From: Sulfuricella sp.
GTDB lineage: Bacteria > Pseudomonadota > Gammaproteobacteria > Burkholderiales > Sulfuricellaceae
DNA length: 13,283 bases
NCBI GenBank assembly: GCA_019911785.1
Contig: JAIOJM010000132.1
Span: 1-13,283, forward strand
Direction of reading: 5' to 3'
The notes under the pieces were generated by a model. The model saw only the letters and a program-made list of their open reading frames with translations. It did not search any database and had not been told where the DNA came from. The translations under genes and the position numbers were made by a program. The stretch's first letter is position 1. Every line of letters begins with the position of its first letter. Shown here one piece after another: positions 1-7,595 of this stretch.

Positions 1-422
1 ACCGAGGCAATGCTGATGATGCGGCCATAACGCGCCTTCATCATTGCACGCAGAACAGCCTGGCTCAAGCGGAACACGGACTTCAGGTTGGTGTCCATGA
101 TGTCGTCCCATTCCTCTTCCTTCATCCGCATCAGCAGGTTGTCGCGCGTGATGCCGGCGTTATTGACCAGAATGGAGATTTCACCGAATTGAGCGCGTAT
201 GGCATGCAATACCTGCTCGATCTGCGCAGGGTCCTTGACGTTCAGAGCCAGCCCTACCCCCTTGATGCCCGCCTGGCTCAGATAGCCGCTGATATTGTCT
301 GCGCCGGCCTGGCTGGTCGCCGTGCCGACAACGGTTGCGCCCTGCTTGCCGAGCTCCAGCGCGACAGCCTGGCCAATTCCGCGACTGGCGCCTGTCACCA
401 AAACAATCTGCCCATCCAGCAT
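1..422 (-). CDS. fabG: 3-oxoacyl-[ACP] reductase FabG (N-terminal part, cut by window edge)
   Basis: This gene encodes the NADPH-dependent reductase that converts 3-oxoacyl-ACP to 3-hydroxyacyl-ACP in each fatty acid elongation cycle, in the cytoplasm. Reading leftward from the ATG at 422-420, 140 codons are visible. The short-chain dehydrogenase fold signatures are present: the nucleotide-binding motif TGASRGIG at residues 10-17, NNAG at 87-90, the conserved Asn in DTNL near residue 111, and GRIISIAS, ending with the presumed catalytic Ser at residue 140 exactly at the window edge. The YxxxK catalytic pair lies outside. A GGGGAG ribosome binding site lies about 10 nt upstream. The gene follows fabD by 17 nt, as expected for an operon; acpP and fabF probably follow to the left, but that is inference. 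Confidence 0.96.
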   Translation of the reverse strand, partial: MLDGQIVLVTGASRGIGQAVALELGKQGATVVGTATSQAGADNISGYLSQAGIKGVGLALNVKDPAQIEQVLHAIRAQFGEISILVNNAGITRDNLLMRMKEEEWDDIMDTNLKSVFRLSQAVLRAMMKARYGRIISIAS

Positions 423-439
423 TTGACTATTCTCCCCGA

Positions 440-1369
440 TTATTTCAATGTATCCATTGCCTGGCGCAGCGCCGCTTCATCAGACAGCGCGAATGCCTGC
501 ATATTGCCGTCGATGCGCTTGTTCAGTCCGGCCAGCACCTTCCCCGGCCCGCATTCCGCGAGTTTGAGGATGCCTTGATCGGCAAAACTCCTGACCGTTT
601 CCACCCATCTCACCGGGCTGTACAGTTGGCGCGCCAGCGCATCCTTGATGCCGGCTTCATCGCCGTGACTTTTGACATCGGCGTTATGCACCACCGGAAT
701 TTGCGGCGCCTTGATCGAAATCGTCTGCAGACGCTGCGTCAGCGCATCCGCCGCCGGGCGCATCAGGGCGCAATGGGAGGGAACGCTGACCGGCAGCGGC
801 AGCGCGCGTTTTGCGCCCTTTTCCTTGGCCAGCGCCATGCCGCGCTCAACCGCGGTTTTGTGGCCTGCGATCACGACCTGGCCAGGCGAATTGAAATTGA
901 CCGGCTCCAGCACCTCGCCTTGCGCTGCTTCGGCGCAAACGGCACGCACGGCATCGTCATCGAGACCCAGAATCGCCGCCATGCCGCCCACCCCTTCAGC
1001 CACTGCTTCCTGCATGGCCTGAGCGCGGAAGCGCACCAGCGGCAACGCATCGGCAAAGGACAAGGCGCCGGATGCAACCAGTGCGGTGTATTCGCCCAGG
1101 CTGTGGCCGGCCAGCACAGTCGGCCGCGCTCCTTGCAGGGCATTCCAGGCGCGGAACACCGCCACGCCGGCAGTCAGCATGACCGGTTGGGTGTTAACGG
1201 TCAGGTTGAGCTCTTCGGCGCTGCCGCCCGTGACCATGCCCCACAAATCCTGCTTGAGAATCTCTCCTGCCTCCTCGAAGGTCTCCCGCACGACAGGAAG
1301 CCCGTGGTAGCCATTCATCATGCCGACCGACTGCGAACCCTGCCCTGGAAATACGAATGCAAAACTCAT
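440..1369 (-). CDS. fabD: Malonyl-CoA:ACP transacylase FabD
   Basis: FabD transfers malonyl groups from malonyl-CoA to acyl carrier protein and so supplies the extender unit for fatty acid synthesis. The 309-aa product has the same length as the E. coli enzyme. Visible family motifs are GQGSQ at residues 9-13, the nucleophile elbow GHSLGEY with Ser90, the substrate-carboxylate-binding Arg at about residue 115 in LVRFRAQAMQ, and the catalytic His199 in VPSHC. The GQVVIAGH stretch near 163-170 is also typical. An AAGG ribosome binding site sits just upstream of the ATG. The gene starts 12 nt after fabH ends and is followed 17 nt later by fabG, so co-transcription is very likely. Nothing is missing or disrupted. 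Confidence 0.98.
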   Translation of the reverse strand: MSFAFVFPGQGSQSVGMMNGYHGLPVVRETFEEAGEILKQDLWGMVTGGSAEELNLTVNTQPVMLTAGVAVFRAWNALQGARPTVLAGHSLGEYTALVASGALSFADALPLVRFRAQAMQEAVAEGVGGMAAILGLDDDAVRAVCAEAAQGEVLEPVNFNSPGQVVIAGHKTAVERGMALAKEKGAKRALPLPVSVPSHCALMRPAADALTQRLQTISIKAPQIPVVHNADVKSHGDEAGIKDALARQLYSPVRWVETVRSFADQGILKLAECGPGKVLAGLNKRIDGNMQAFALSDEAALRQAMDTLK

Positions 1370-1381
1370 TTTTTTACCTTC

Positions 1382-2341
1382 TCACCAAGTTACCAGTGCA
1401 GAACCCCAGGTGAAACCGCCGCCCACGCCTTCCATCAGCAGGGTGTCGCCGGGCTTGATCCGCCCGTCCCGGACCGCGACATCCAGCGCCAGGGGGATCG
1501 ATGCGGCCGAGGTGTTGCCATGGATGTCGACCGTGACCACCACGTTATCCATGCTCATGCCCAGCTTCTTGGCGGTGGCCTGGATAATGCGAATATTGGC
1601 CTGATGCGGCACCAGCCAGGTGATGTCCGACTTCTGCATGCCATTGGCCGCAAGGGTTTCCTCAACGATGGAATCCAGCACCCCGACCGCGAACTTGAAC
1701 ACACCGGCGCCGTCCATTTCGACGAAAGGATTGCCCTTTGCCTTGCCGCCCGAGAGGTACGCCGGCACGGCCAGCAGATGGCCATAGCTGCCGTCGGCAT
1801 GCAGGTGGGTGGAAATGATTCCGGGCTCTTCGCTGGCTTTCAGGACAACCGCACCCGCCCCATCGCCGAACAGGACGCAGGTGTTGCGGTCGGTCCAGTC
1901 CATGATGCGGGAAAAGGTTTCCGCGCCCACGACCAGGGCGCACTTGCTTTGCCCGCCGCGAATGAACTGGTCGGCCGTCGCCAGGGCGTAGACGAAACCG
2001 CTGCAAACTGCCTGGATGTCAAATGCCGGGCCACCGCTCTTGATGCCGAGTTTTTCCTGGAGGATGCAGGCTGTACTGGGAAAGACAAAATCAGGCGTGG
2101 TCGTGGCGACGATGATCAAGTCGATGCTTTGGGGGTCGACGCCGGCCATTTCTATGGCCCGTTGCGCCGCCTGGAAAGCCAGATCGCTGGTGGCCTGGTT
2201 GTCTGCGACGATGTGGCGTTCGCGGATGCCGGTGCGGGAAAAAACCCACTCGTCAGAGGTGTCGACCATCTGCGCCAGATCGTGGTTGGTCAGGATTTTT
2301 TCCGGCAGGTAGCCGCCGGTACCGATAATGCGTGAATACAT
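1382..2341 (-). CDS. fabH: Beta-ketoacyl-ACP synthase III FabH
   Basis: FabH performs the first condensation of type II fatty acid synthesis, joining acetyl-CoA to malonyl-ACP. The 319-aa protein shows the full thiolase-fold catalytic triad: Cys113 in AVCSGF, His246 in VPHQAN, and Asn276 in [10 protein letters not shown]. The N-terminus ([10 protein letters not shown], then [14 protein letters not shown] at about 30-43) and the GVGGGFTWG near the C-terminus are diagnostic. The ATG overlaps the plsX stop codon as TGATG, which suggests translational coupling, and an AAAAGG ribosome binding site lies 5 nt upstream inside the end of plsX. Placement between plsX and fabD is the standard proteobacterial order. 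The acyl-CoA preference (acetyl or branched) cannot be read from the sequence. Confidence 0.98.
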   Translation of the reverse strand: MYSRIIGTGGYLPEKILTNHDLAQMVDTSDEWVFSRTGIRERHIVADNQATSDLAFQAAQRAIEMAGVDPQSIDLIIVATTTPDFVFPSTACILQEKLGIKSGGPAFDIQAVCSGFVYALATADQFIRGGQSKCALVVGAETFSRIMDWTDRNTCVLFGDGAGAVVLKASEEPGIISTHLHADGSYGHLLAVPAYLSGGKAKGNPFVEMDGAGVFKFAVGVLDSIVEETLAANGMQKSDITWLVPHQANIRIIQATAKKLGMSMDNVVVTVDIHGNTSAASIPLALDVAVRDGRIKPGDTLLMEGVGGGFTWGSALVTW

Positions 2342-3357
2342 CAGGCCTTTTCCTCGCTTAACAGGGCCATTTGTTCATTGATCCGGCGCAGCACGCCGTT
2401 GCGCACTTCCTCGACAGCGCGCTCAATGGCGAACTGGAAGGCGAAACTATCCGCCGAGCCGTGGCTCTTCACCACCACCCCTTGCAATCCGAGGAGGCTT
2501 GCGCCGTTGTAGCGCCGATGGTCGAGGCGTTTCTTGAACGCGCTGAGAACCGGGTAGGCGATGAGGCCAGCCAATTGGGTCAGGAGGTTGCGCTTGAATT
2601 CCTGGCGCAGGAAAGTCGCCAGCATCTGCACCAGTCCTTCCGATGCCTTCAGCGCCACGTTACCGACAAAACCGTCGCACACTACCACGTCCGTGGTTCC
2701 TTTATAGATATCGTTGCCTTCCACGTTGCCATGGAAATTCAGATGGCTCTGGCGCAACAGCTCGGCGGTCTGCTTGACCACCTCGTTGCCCTTGATGTCT
2801 TCCTCGCCGATATTGAGCAGGCCGATGGTTGGGGCTTCCTTGTGCTCCACGGCGGAAACCAGCATCGCGCCCATTACCGCGAACTGGAGCAGGTGATTGG
2901 CAGTGCAATCCACATTGGCGCCAAGGTCGAGGACGTGGGTGTGGCCGTTCAGCGTGGGCATCATCCCGGCAATGGCCGGCCGTTCTATCCCCGGCAGCAT
3001 TTTCAGGACAAAGCGGGAGATAGCCATCAGCGCACCGGTGTTGCCGGCGCTAACGCAAGCATTCGCCTCGCCGGTTTTTACCAGGTTGATGGCGACGCGC
3101 ATGGAGGAATCTTTTTTGTTGCGCAAGGACAGCGCGGGCGGATCATCCATGGTAACCACCTCGCTGGCATGATGAATGCGCAGGCGAGGCGTAACCGAGG
3201 CCTTGAGGGATTGAAGCTCGGCTTCAATCGCCTCGGCCAAGCCGACTAATACTATATTGACTTCAGCGTCCCGTTTCAGGTACGCCAGAGCAGCAGGGAC
3301 AGTGACATGGGGTCCGTGGTCGCCGCCCATGGCGTCGATCGCAACAGTGATATCCAT
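2341..3357 (-). CDS. plsX: Phosphate acyltransferase PlsX
   Basis: PlsX converts acyl-ACP and phosphate to acyl-phosphate, the acyl donor for PlsY in the first step of phospholipid synthesis. It is a peripheral membrane enzyme. The 338-aa product has the N-terminal signature [11 protein letters not shown] (residues 6-16), then [10 protein letters not shown] (77-86), [12 protein letters not shown] (101-112), LDLGANVDC (143-151), [11 protein letters not shown] (182-192) and [15 protein letters not shown] (227-241), all characteristic of the family. The ATG has only a weak purine-rich sequence upstream. The gene begins 45 nt after rpmF and its stop overlaps the fabH start by one base. It links membrane lipid synthesis to the fab genes that follow in the same transcript. 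Confidence 0.98.
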   Translation of the reverse strand: MDITVAIDAMGGDHGPHVTVPAALAYLKRDAEVNIVLVGLAEAIEAELQSLKASVTPRLRIHHASEVVTMDDPPALSLRNKKDSSMRVAINLVKTGEANACVSAGNTGALMAISRFVLKMLPGIERPAIAGMMPTLNGHTHVLDLGANVDCTANHLLQFAVMGAMLVSAVEHKEAPTIGLLNIGEEDIKGNEVVKQTAELLRQSHLNFHGNVEGNDIYKGTTDVVVCDGFVGNVALKASEGLVQMLATFLRQEFKRNLLTQLAGLIAYPVLSAFKKRLDHRRYNGASLLGLQGVVVKSHGSADSFAFQFAIERAVEEVRNGVLRRINEQMALLSEEKA

Positions 3358-3402
3358 TACGCTCGCTGCAAACCGCCTTTACCGGACGCCAGGTAACGCC
3401 GT

Positions 3403-3582
3403 TTATTCGCCCTTGGCACGCGCAACCTTTTTACCGCGGTAGAAACCGCTGGGGCTGACGTGGTGACGCAGGTGAATTTCCCCGGTGGTCGGCTCCACGG
3501 CCAACGGTGGGTTGGTCAGGAAGTCGTGCGCGCGGTGCATGCCACGCTTGGAGGGGGATTTCTTGTTCTGTTGTACAGCCAT
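3403..3582 (-). CDS. rpmF: 50S ribosomal protein L32
   Basis: This 59-aa gene encodes ribosomal protein L32 of the large subunit. Translating from the ATG at 3582-3580 gives [20 protein letters not shown] at the N-terminus, and [16 protein letters not shown] near the C-terminus, both classic L32 sequence. The protein has no cysteine, so it is the zinc-independent form. A strong AGGAG ribosome binding site lies about 7 nt upstream and overlaps the yceD stop codon (TAGGAG); the yceD stop and rpmF start are 8 nt apart. The pairing with yceD upstream and plsX downstream is conserved across proteobacteria, so L32 output is probably tied to membrane lipid synthesis through one mRNA. Confidence 0.98.
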   Translation of the reverse strand: MAVQQNKKSPSKRGMHRAHDFLTNPPLAVEPTTGEIHLRHHVSPSGFYRGKKVARAKGE

Positions 3583-3590
3583 GATAACTC

Positions 3591-4106
3591 CTAATTTTTT
3601 CTCAAATCTTTCGTTTTCAGCGCGGCCAGTGCACTAAAAGCATTTGGTTTATCGGTTTCCGCCTGGCCAAAATCTCCGCCCGCCTTACAGTCACCCGGCG
3701 CGTGCGTGGGCGCCATCGGCAATCCCAGCAACACCTCATCCTCGACCAACGCCAGTACATCCATATTCGGATCCACCTTGATAGCGTCGGTCAATTCATC
3801 CTCGTTCACCACTGCCGGCAAAACCTGTTCATCCTCAATCAATTCCAGTTCGGAATCGAGGTCAACAGGATAAGCCAGAGCCCCAAGGCAACGCTGGCAC
3901 CTAAGTTGCAGCGCACCCTTGACGGCGCAAACCAGAAAAAGATTATCGTTCTCGCCGCGCTTGCCGGTCAGGGTGTACTCCAGCGTACCGCTGCTGGAAA
4001 ACAGTAAATCCTGCAGCCGACTCAGGTTTGCGACCGCGACACTACCGTTTAGCGATTCGCCGTTGCGCGCAAACTCGATGCTGTTGATGACGACCTGTTC
4101 AGGCAT
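3591..4106 (-). CDS. yceD: YceD family (DUF177) protein, 23S rRNA accumulation-associated
   Basis: This is a 171-aa member of the DUF177/YceD family, found upstream of rpmF in most bacteria and associated in the literature with 23S rRNA accumulation; its biochemical role is not settled. Visible features are the start [14 protein letters not shown], typical of the betaproteobacterial branch, the conserved LRCQRCL motif with Cys70 and Cys73, an acidic stretch ELELIEDEQ at about 87-95, and the conserved [14 protein letters not shown] at 122-135, followed by Cys140. The ATG at 4106 has no ribosome binding site. A near-consensus promoter ends only 9 nt upstream, so the mRNA is probably almost leaderless. 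It is the first gene of the yceD-rpmF-plsX-fab operon. Confidence 0.93.
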   Translation of the reverse strand: MPEQVVINSIEFARNGESLNGSVAVANLSRLQDLLFSSSGTLEYTLTGKRGENDNLFLVCAVKGALQLRCQRCLGALAYPVDLDSELELIEDEQVLPAVVNEDELTDAIKVDPNMDVLALVEDEVLLGLPMAPTHAPGDCKAGGDFGQAETDKPNAFSALAALKTKDLRKN

Positions 4107-4115
4107 AAGGCGCGC

Positions 4116-4144
4116 ATGATATAATTTTTACGATTGGCTGTCAA
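4116..4144 (-). promoter_or_regulatory. Sigma-70 promoter for yceD-rpmF-plsX-fabHDG operon
   Basis: On the minus strand a perfect -35 hexamer TTGACA (4144-4139) is followed by a 17-nt spacer and a -10 hexamer TATCAT (4121-4116, 5 of 6 matches to TATAAT). The expected transcription start is near 4109, about three bases before the yceD ATG at 4106. The spacer is AT-rich. This is the best promoter match I see in the window and the obvious driver of the fatty acid operon. The start site is inferred from spacing. Confidence 0.8.
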
Positions 4145-4161
4145 AAAACAAGCTCCATAAA

Positions 4162-4190
4162 GCAATTCCAAGAGCGATCCCAAGAGCAAT
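4162..4190. repeat. Imperfect 12-bp tandem repeat in divergent promoter region
   Basis: On the minus strand the unit ATYGCTCTTGGR occurs twice in tandem, followed by a partial third copy (ATTGCTTTATGG). It lies between the yceD -35 element and the putative pycA -10 element. Read in frame on the minus strand it encodes repeats of Ile-Ala-Leu-Gly. It could be a pair of operator half-sites or part of a small hydrophobic reading frame; nothing in the sequence decides this. Confidence 0.5.
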
Positions 4191-4230
4191 CACAGCAACT
4201 TGATGTTTCGATAATTTAACGGGTTCTCGC

Positions 4231-5649
4231 GTGATCAAGAAAATTCTTATTGCCAATCGTGGCGAAATCGCGGTCCGTATTGTACGCGCCTGCTCCGAAA
4301 TGGGGATTAAATCCGTCGCCATCTATACGGATGCCGACCGACATGCGCTGCACGTCAAAAAGGCCGATGAATCCTACAATATCGGCTCCGACCCGGTCAT
4401 TGGCTACCTGAACGCACATAATATAGTCAATCTCGCCGTTGCGGCAGGTTGCGATGCACTTCATCCCGGCTACGGCTTCCTTTCGGAAAATCCCGTCCTG
4501 GCAGAAATCTGCGCCAAGCGAGGCATCAAGTTCATCGGCCCATCTCCGGAAGTGATCCACCGCATGGGCGACAAGATCCAGGCCCGTCGGGCGATGATCG
4601 ATGCCGGAGTGCCGGTAATACCGGGCAGCAAAGGCAATCTTGACAACGTCAGGCAGGCAGTGGAGCTGGCCGCCAAAATTGGCTACCCGGTGATGCTTAA
4701 AGCTACCAACGGCGGCGGTGGACGCGGTATCCGCCGCTGCAACAGCGAAGAAGAACTGATCAAGAATTATGATCGCGTCGTTTCCGAAGCCACCAAGGCG
4801 TTCGGCAAGCCTGAACTATTCATGGAAAAATGCGTGGTCAACCCGCGCCACATCGAAGTCCAGATCATCGGCGACAGCTTCGGTAGCGCGATCCATCTGT
4901 TCGAGCGCGATTGTTCGATCCAGCGCCGCAATCAGAAGCTGATCGAAATCGCGCCTTCCCCGCAACTGACCCGCGCCCAGCGCGACTACATCGGCAAGAT
5001 CGCCGTGCAGGCCGCCAGGACCGTCGGCTACGAAAACGCAGGTACGGTGGAGTTTCTGCTTGATCAGGACAACCAGTTCTACTTCATGGAAATGAATACC
5101 CGTCTGCAGGTAGAGCACACCATAACGGAAACCATTACCGGCATCGATATTGTACAGGAGCAAATCCGCATCGCCAGCGGCCTGCCCCTGCAGTACAGAC
5201 AGGAAGACGTAAATTATCGCGGTTTCGCCATGGAATTCCGCATCAATGCCGAAGACCCGAAAAACGATTTTCTCCCCAGCTTCGGCCGCATCACTCGCTA
5301 TTATGCGCCAGGCGGCCCCGGCGTGCGCACCGACGCGGCCATGTACACCGGCTATGTCATCCCGCCTTATTACGACTCCATGTGCGCCAAGCTCACCGTC
5401 TGGAGCCTGACCTGGGAAGGCGTGGTCGAACGGGGCAAGCGCGCCCTGAACGATATGGTGGTCTATGGGGTGAAAACCACGATTCCTTACTATCAGGAAA
5501 TCATGAATCACCCGGATTTCCGTGGTGGAAAGTTCGATACCAGTTTTGTGGAAAACCACCCCGAACTGACAAACTATTCGGTGAAGCGCCCCAAAGAATT
5601 GCTTGCAGCCGCCATCTCGGCGGCAATCGCGGCCCATGTGGGACTTTGA
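4231..5649 (+). CDS. pycA: Pyruvate carboxylase subunit A (biotin carboxylase)
   Basis: This subunit uses ATP and bicarbonate to carboxylate the biotin carried by PycB, in the cytoplasm. The 472-aa product has the ATP-grasp biotin carboxylase layout: N-terminal KKILIANRGEIAVRI, HPGYGFLSEN (78-87), MGDK with Lys115, the glycine-rich ATP loop KATNGGGGRGIR (157-168), ERDCSIQRRNQK (225-236), and the catalytic segment MEMNTRLQVEH with Glu287, Arg291 and Glu295. The QRRNQKLIEIAPSPQL stretch and the tail HPELTNYS...IAAHVGL match Pseudomonas-type PycA rather than AccC of acetyl-CoA carboxylase, where QRRHQK is usual. The start is GTG with no clear ribosome binding site, chosen because the conserved N-terminus begins there. 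pycB follows after 35 nt. A canonical accC is expected elsewhere in the genome. Confidence 0.92.
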   Translation: MIKKILIANRGEIAVRIVRACSEMGIKSVAIYTDADRHALHVKKADESYNIGSDPVIGYLNAHNIVNLAVAAGCDALHPGYGFLSENPVLAEICAKRGIKFIGPSPEVIHRMGDKIQARRAMIDAGVPVIPGSKGNLDNVRQAVELAAKIGYPVMLKATNGGGGRGIRRCNSEEELIKNYDRVVSEATKAFGKPELFMEKCVVNPRHIEVQIIGDSFGSAIHLFERDCSIQRRNQKLIEIAPSPQLTRAQRDYIGKIAVQAARTVGYENAGTVEFLLDQDNQFYFMEMNTRLQVEHTITETITGIDIVQEQIRIASGLPLQYRQEDVNYRGFAMEFRINAEDPKNDFLPSFGRITRYYAPGGPGVRTDAAMYTGYVIPPYYDSMCAKLTVWSLTWEGVVERGKRALNDMVVYGVKTTIPYYQEIMNHPDFRGGKFDTSFVENHPELTNYSVKRPKELLAAAISAAIAAHVGL

Positions 5650-5684
5650 TTTCGACTTATTGATTTGTAACGCTAGGATAAAGC

Positions 5685-7550
5685 ATGGCTAAAGTTTTCA
5701 TCAGCGATCTGGTACTGCGCGACGGACATCAATCCCTGATTGCGACCCGCATGCGCACTGAAGATATGCTGCCGATCTGTGCCAAGCTGGACAGCGTGGG
5801 TTTCTGGTCTCTGGAAGCCTGGGGTGGCGCGACCTTCGACGCCTGCGTGCGTTTTCTGCGCGAAGATCCGTGGGATCGCCTGAAGAAACTGCGCAAGGCA
5901 CTGCCCAACACCCGCATCCAGATGCTGCTTCGCGGCCAGAACCTGCTCGGCTACCGCAATTATTCGGACGACGTGGTGCGCGCCTTCGTCAAAAAATCGG
6001 CCGACAACGGCGTGGACGTGTTCCGCATTTTTGACGCCATGAACGACCTGCGCAACCTGCGCGTTTCCATCGAGTCGGTAAAAGCCAGCGGCAAGATCGC
6101 CGAAGGCGCGATCAGCTACACCACGAGCCCGGTCCACAACATCGGTTACTTTGTTGATTTGGCCAAGGAATTCGAAGCGATGGGCTGCGATACCCTGGCC
6201 ATCAAGGACATGGCCGGCCTCCTCACCCCCGCCACCACAGCGGAGCTGGTCAAGGCGATTGCCGCCGCGGTGAAGATGCCGATCCACATGCACAGCCATG
6301 CGACATCCGGCCTTTCGGCGATGTGTTTCCTGCGTGCGGTGGAAAATGGCGCGACCATTCTGGACACCTGCAACTCCTCTTTCGGCGAGGGTGCCAGCCA
6401 TACTTCCACGGAAAGCATGGTCGCCGCGCTGGCCGGCACCGAATACGACACCGGCCTGAGCCTGCCACTGCTGCAGGAAATCACCGCTTATTTCCGCGAG
6501 ACCCGCAAAAAATACTGGCAGTTCGAAAGCGAATACACCGGCGTGGATACCCGGGTGCTGGTCAATCAGGTTCCCGGCGGCATGATTTCCAATCTGTCCA
6601 ACCAGTTGAAGGAACAGGGCGCTCTCAACCGCATGGATGAAGTGCTGGCAGAAATCCCCCGGGTGCGCGAAGACCTGGGCTTCCCTCCCCTGGTCACGCC
6701 GACATCGCAGATCGTCGGCACCCAGGCCGTCTTGAATGTGCTGACCGGCGAGCGTTACAAATCCGTCACCACCGAGGTCAAAAACTACCTGCAAGGCCGC
6801 TACGGCAAGGCCCCCGGCGAGGTCAACGCACAGGTGCGCAGCATTGCCATCGGCAATGCCGAAGTCATCACCTGCCGGCCGGCCGATCAACTGGAAGACG
6901 AGATGGACAGGCTGCGCGGCGAGATCGAAGGCATCGCCAAGAGCGAGGAGGACGTGCTGACCTATGCCATGTTCCCGGAACTGGCCCGCACCTTCCTGCA
7001 GGAACGCGCCGCCGGCACGCTCAAGCCGGAGCAGCTGCTGCCGACCGGCAGCAATCTTTCCTGCGGTCCGTTTTATTCGCCGAACGAGTTCAATGTCACC
7101 CTGCACGGCGAAACCTATCACATTCATATCACCGGTTCCGGCAGGCCTGGCGAAGAGCAGCGCCCGTTCTTCGTCTCGGTCGACGGGGTGCAGGAAGAAG
7201 TGATTGTCGAGGCCCTCAACGAAGTGGAAGTCTACGGAGGCATGGGCGGCGTGGTCAGCGGCGGCGGCAGCAAATCCAGGGCCAAGGAAGGCGGCACGAA
7301 AGCCGGCGGAAAGCGCCCTCGCCCTTCGCATCAAGGTCACGTCACCACCGCCATGCCAGGCACCATCGTGGATGTGCTGGTCGTGCCCGGCACAAAGGTC
7401 AAGGCTGGCGACCCGGTACTGGTGATCGAGGCGATGAAAATGGAAAACGAAGTGCAGGCCCCGATCAACGGGACTGTGATCAATGTCTGGGTTGCCAAGG
7501 GCGATAGCGTCACCCCCGATGAGGCGCTGGTGGAAATCCAGCCGGAATAA
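5685..7550 (+). CDS. pycB: Pyruvate carboxylase subunit B (carboxyltransferase + biotin carrier)
   Basis: PycB transfers the carboxyl group from biotin to pyruvate, making oxaloacetate to refill the citric acid cycle. The 621-aa protein begins with the carboxyltransferase barrel: ISDLVLRDGHQS with metal-binding Asp13, the carbamylated-lysine candidate Lys174 in LAIKDMAGLL, and HMHSHATSG with metal ligands His203 and His205. The PYC_OADA domain (about 300-500) includes NQVPGGMISNL. A Gly/Lys-rich flexible linker (about 520-550) leads to a C-terminal biotinyl domain with EAMKMENE and biotinylated Lys585. An AGGA site lies 6 nt before the ATG. The family also contains the alpha subunit of Na+-pumping oxaloacetate decarboxylase (OadA); pairing with PycA, and the absence of oadB/oadG here, favour the carboxylase. 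Confidence 0.92.
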   Translation: MAKVFISDLVLRDGHQSLIATRMRTEDMLPICAKLDSVGFWSLEAWGGATFDACVRFLREDPWDRLKKLRKALPNTRIQMLLRGQNLLGYRNYSDDVVRAFVKKSADNGVDVFRIFDAMNDLRNLRVSIESVKASGKIAEGAISYTTSPVHNIGYFVDLAKEFEAMGCDTLAIKDMAGLLTPATTAELVKAIAAAVKMPIHMHSHATSGLSAMCFLRAVENGATILDTCNSSFGEGASHTSTESMVAALAGTEYDTGLSLPLLQEITAYFRETRKKYWQFESEYTGVDTRVLVNQVPGGMISNLSNQLKEQGALNRMDEVLAEIPRVREDLGFPPLVTPTSQIVGTQAVLNVLTGERYKSVTTEVKNYLQGRYGKAPGEVNAQVRSIAIGNAEVITCRPADQLEDEMDRLRGEIEGIAKSEEDVLTYAMFPELARTFLQERAAGTLKPEQLLPTGSNLSCGPFYSPNEFNVTLHGETYHIHITGSGRPGEEQRPFFVSVDGVQEEVIVEALNEVEVYGGMGGVVSGGGSKSRAKEGGTKAGGKRPRPSHQGHVTTAMPGTIVDVLVVPGTKVKAGDPVLVIEAMKMENEVQAPINGTVINVWVAKGDSVTPDEALVEIQPE

Positions 7551-7558
7551 AACTTAAA

Positions 7559-7583
7559 GGTTGGCGGGTACGCTACGCTAACC
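7559..7583. repeat. Hairpin-forming inverted repeat between pycB and maf
   Basis: GGTTGGCG (7559-7566) pairs with CGCTAACC (7576-7583) over eight positions with one G-T wobble, around a 9-nt loop containing a tandem ACGCTACGCTA. It begins 8 nt after the pycB stop and ends 12 nt before the maf ATG. No T-tract follows on the plus strand, so it is not a classical rho-independent terminator. It resembles short palindromes of the type GTGGGTTAGCGTAGCG scattered between genes in many proteobacteria; a role as attenuator or mRNA 3'-end stabiliser is inference. Confidence 0.55.
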
Positions 7584-7595
7584 CACCTACAAATC

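Larger units (their letters stand above)
4107..4230. promoter_or_regulatory. Divergent promoter region between yceD and pycA
   Basis: This 124-bp region separates yceD (minus) from pycA (plus). It holds the strong yceD promoter at its left end. On the pycA side there is an AT-rich GATAAT at 4210-4215 that could be a -10 element, but no good -35 accompanies it; ATCACA at 4189-4194 paired with TAATTT at 4212-4217 is the best weak candidate. The middle carries an imperfect 12-bp tandem repeat (about 4162-4190). In Pseudomonas a LysR regulator gene, pycR, lies divergent to pycA; here that place is taken by yceD. Confidence 0.55.

Noticed and set aside
335..2335. A 666-codon open frame on the plus strand
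   Set aside because: It lies antisense to fabG, fabD and fabH, which have complete, motif-rich frames in operon order. Its composition (rich in His, Arg, Gln, Gly) is typical of the reverse-complement frame of GC-rich genes.
4816..5637. A 273-codon minus-strand frame opposite pycA
   Set aside because: It is antisense to the conserved biotin carboxylase coding sequence, shows no family motif, and reads as a shadow.
4231..5649. accC of acetyl-CoA carboxylase, suggested by the fatty acid operon nearby
   Set aside because: The QRRNQKLIEIAPSPQL segment, the TNYS...AAHVGL tail and the adjacent pycB indicate PycA. accC normally follows accB.
5673..7340. A 555-codon open frame on the minus strand
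   Set aside because: It is the antisense shadow of pycB, whose carboxyltransferase and biotinyl motifs are unambiguous. It has no recognisable domain and the usual His/Gly/Ala-rich shadow composition.
7559..7583. Rho-independent terminator after pycB
   Set aside because: The hairpin has no following run of T on the plus strand and lies against the maf start region, so I describe it only as a hairpin repeat.
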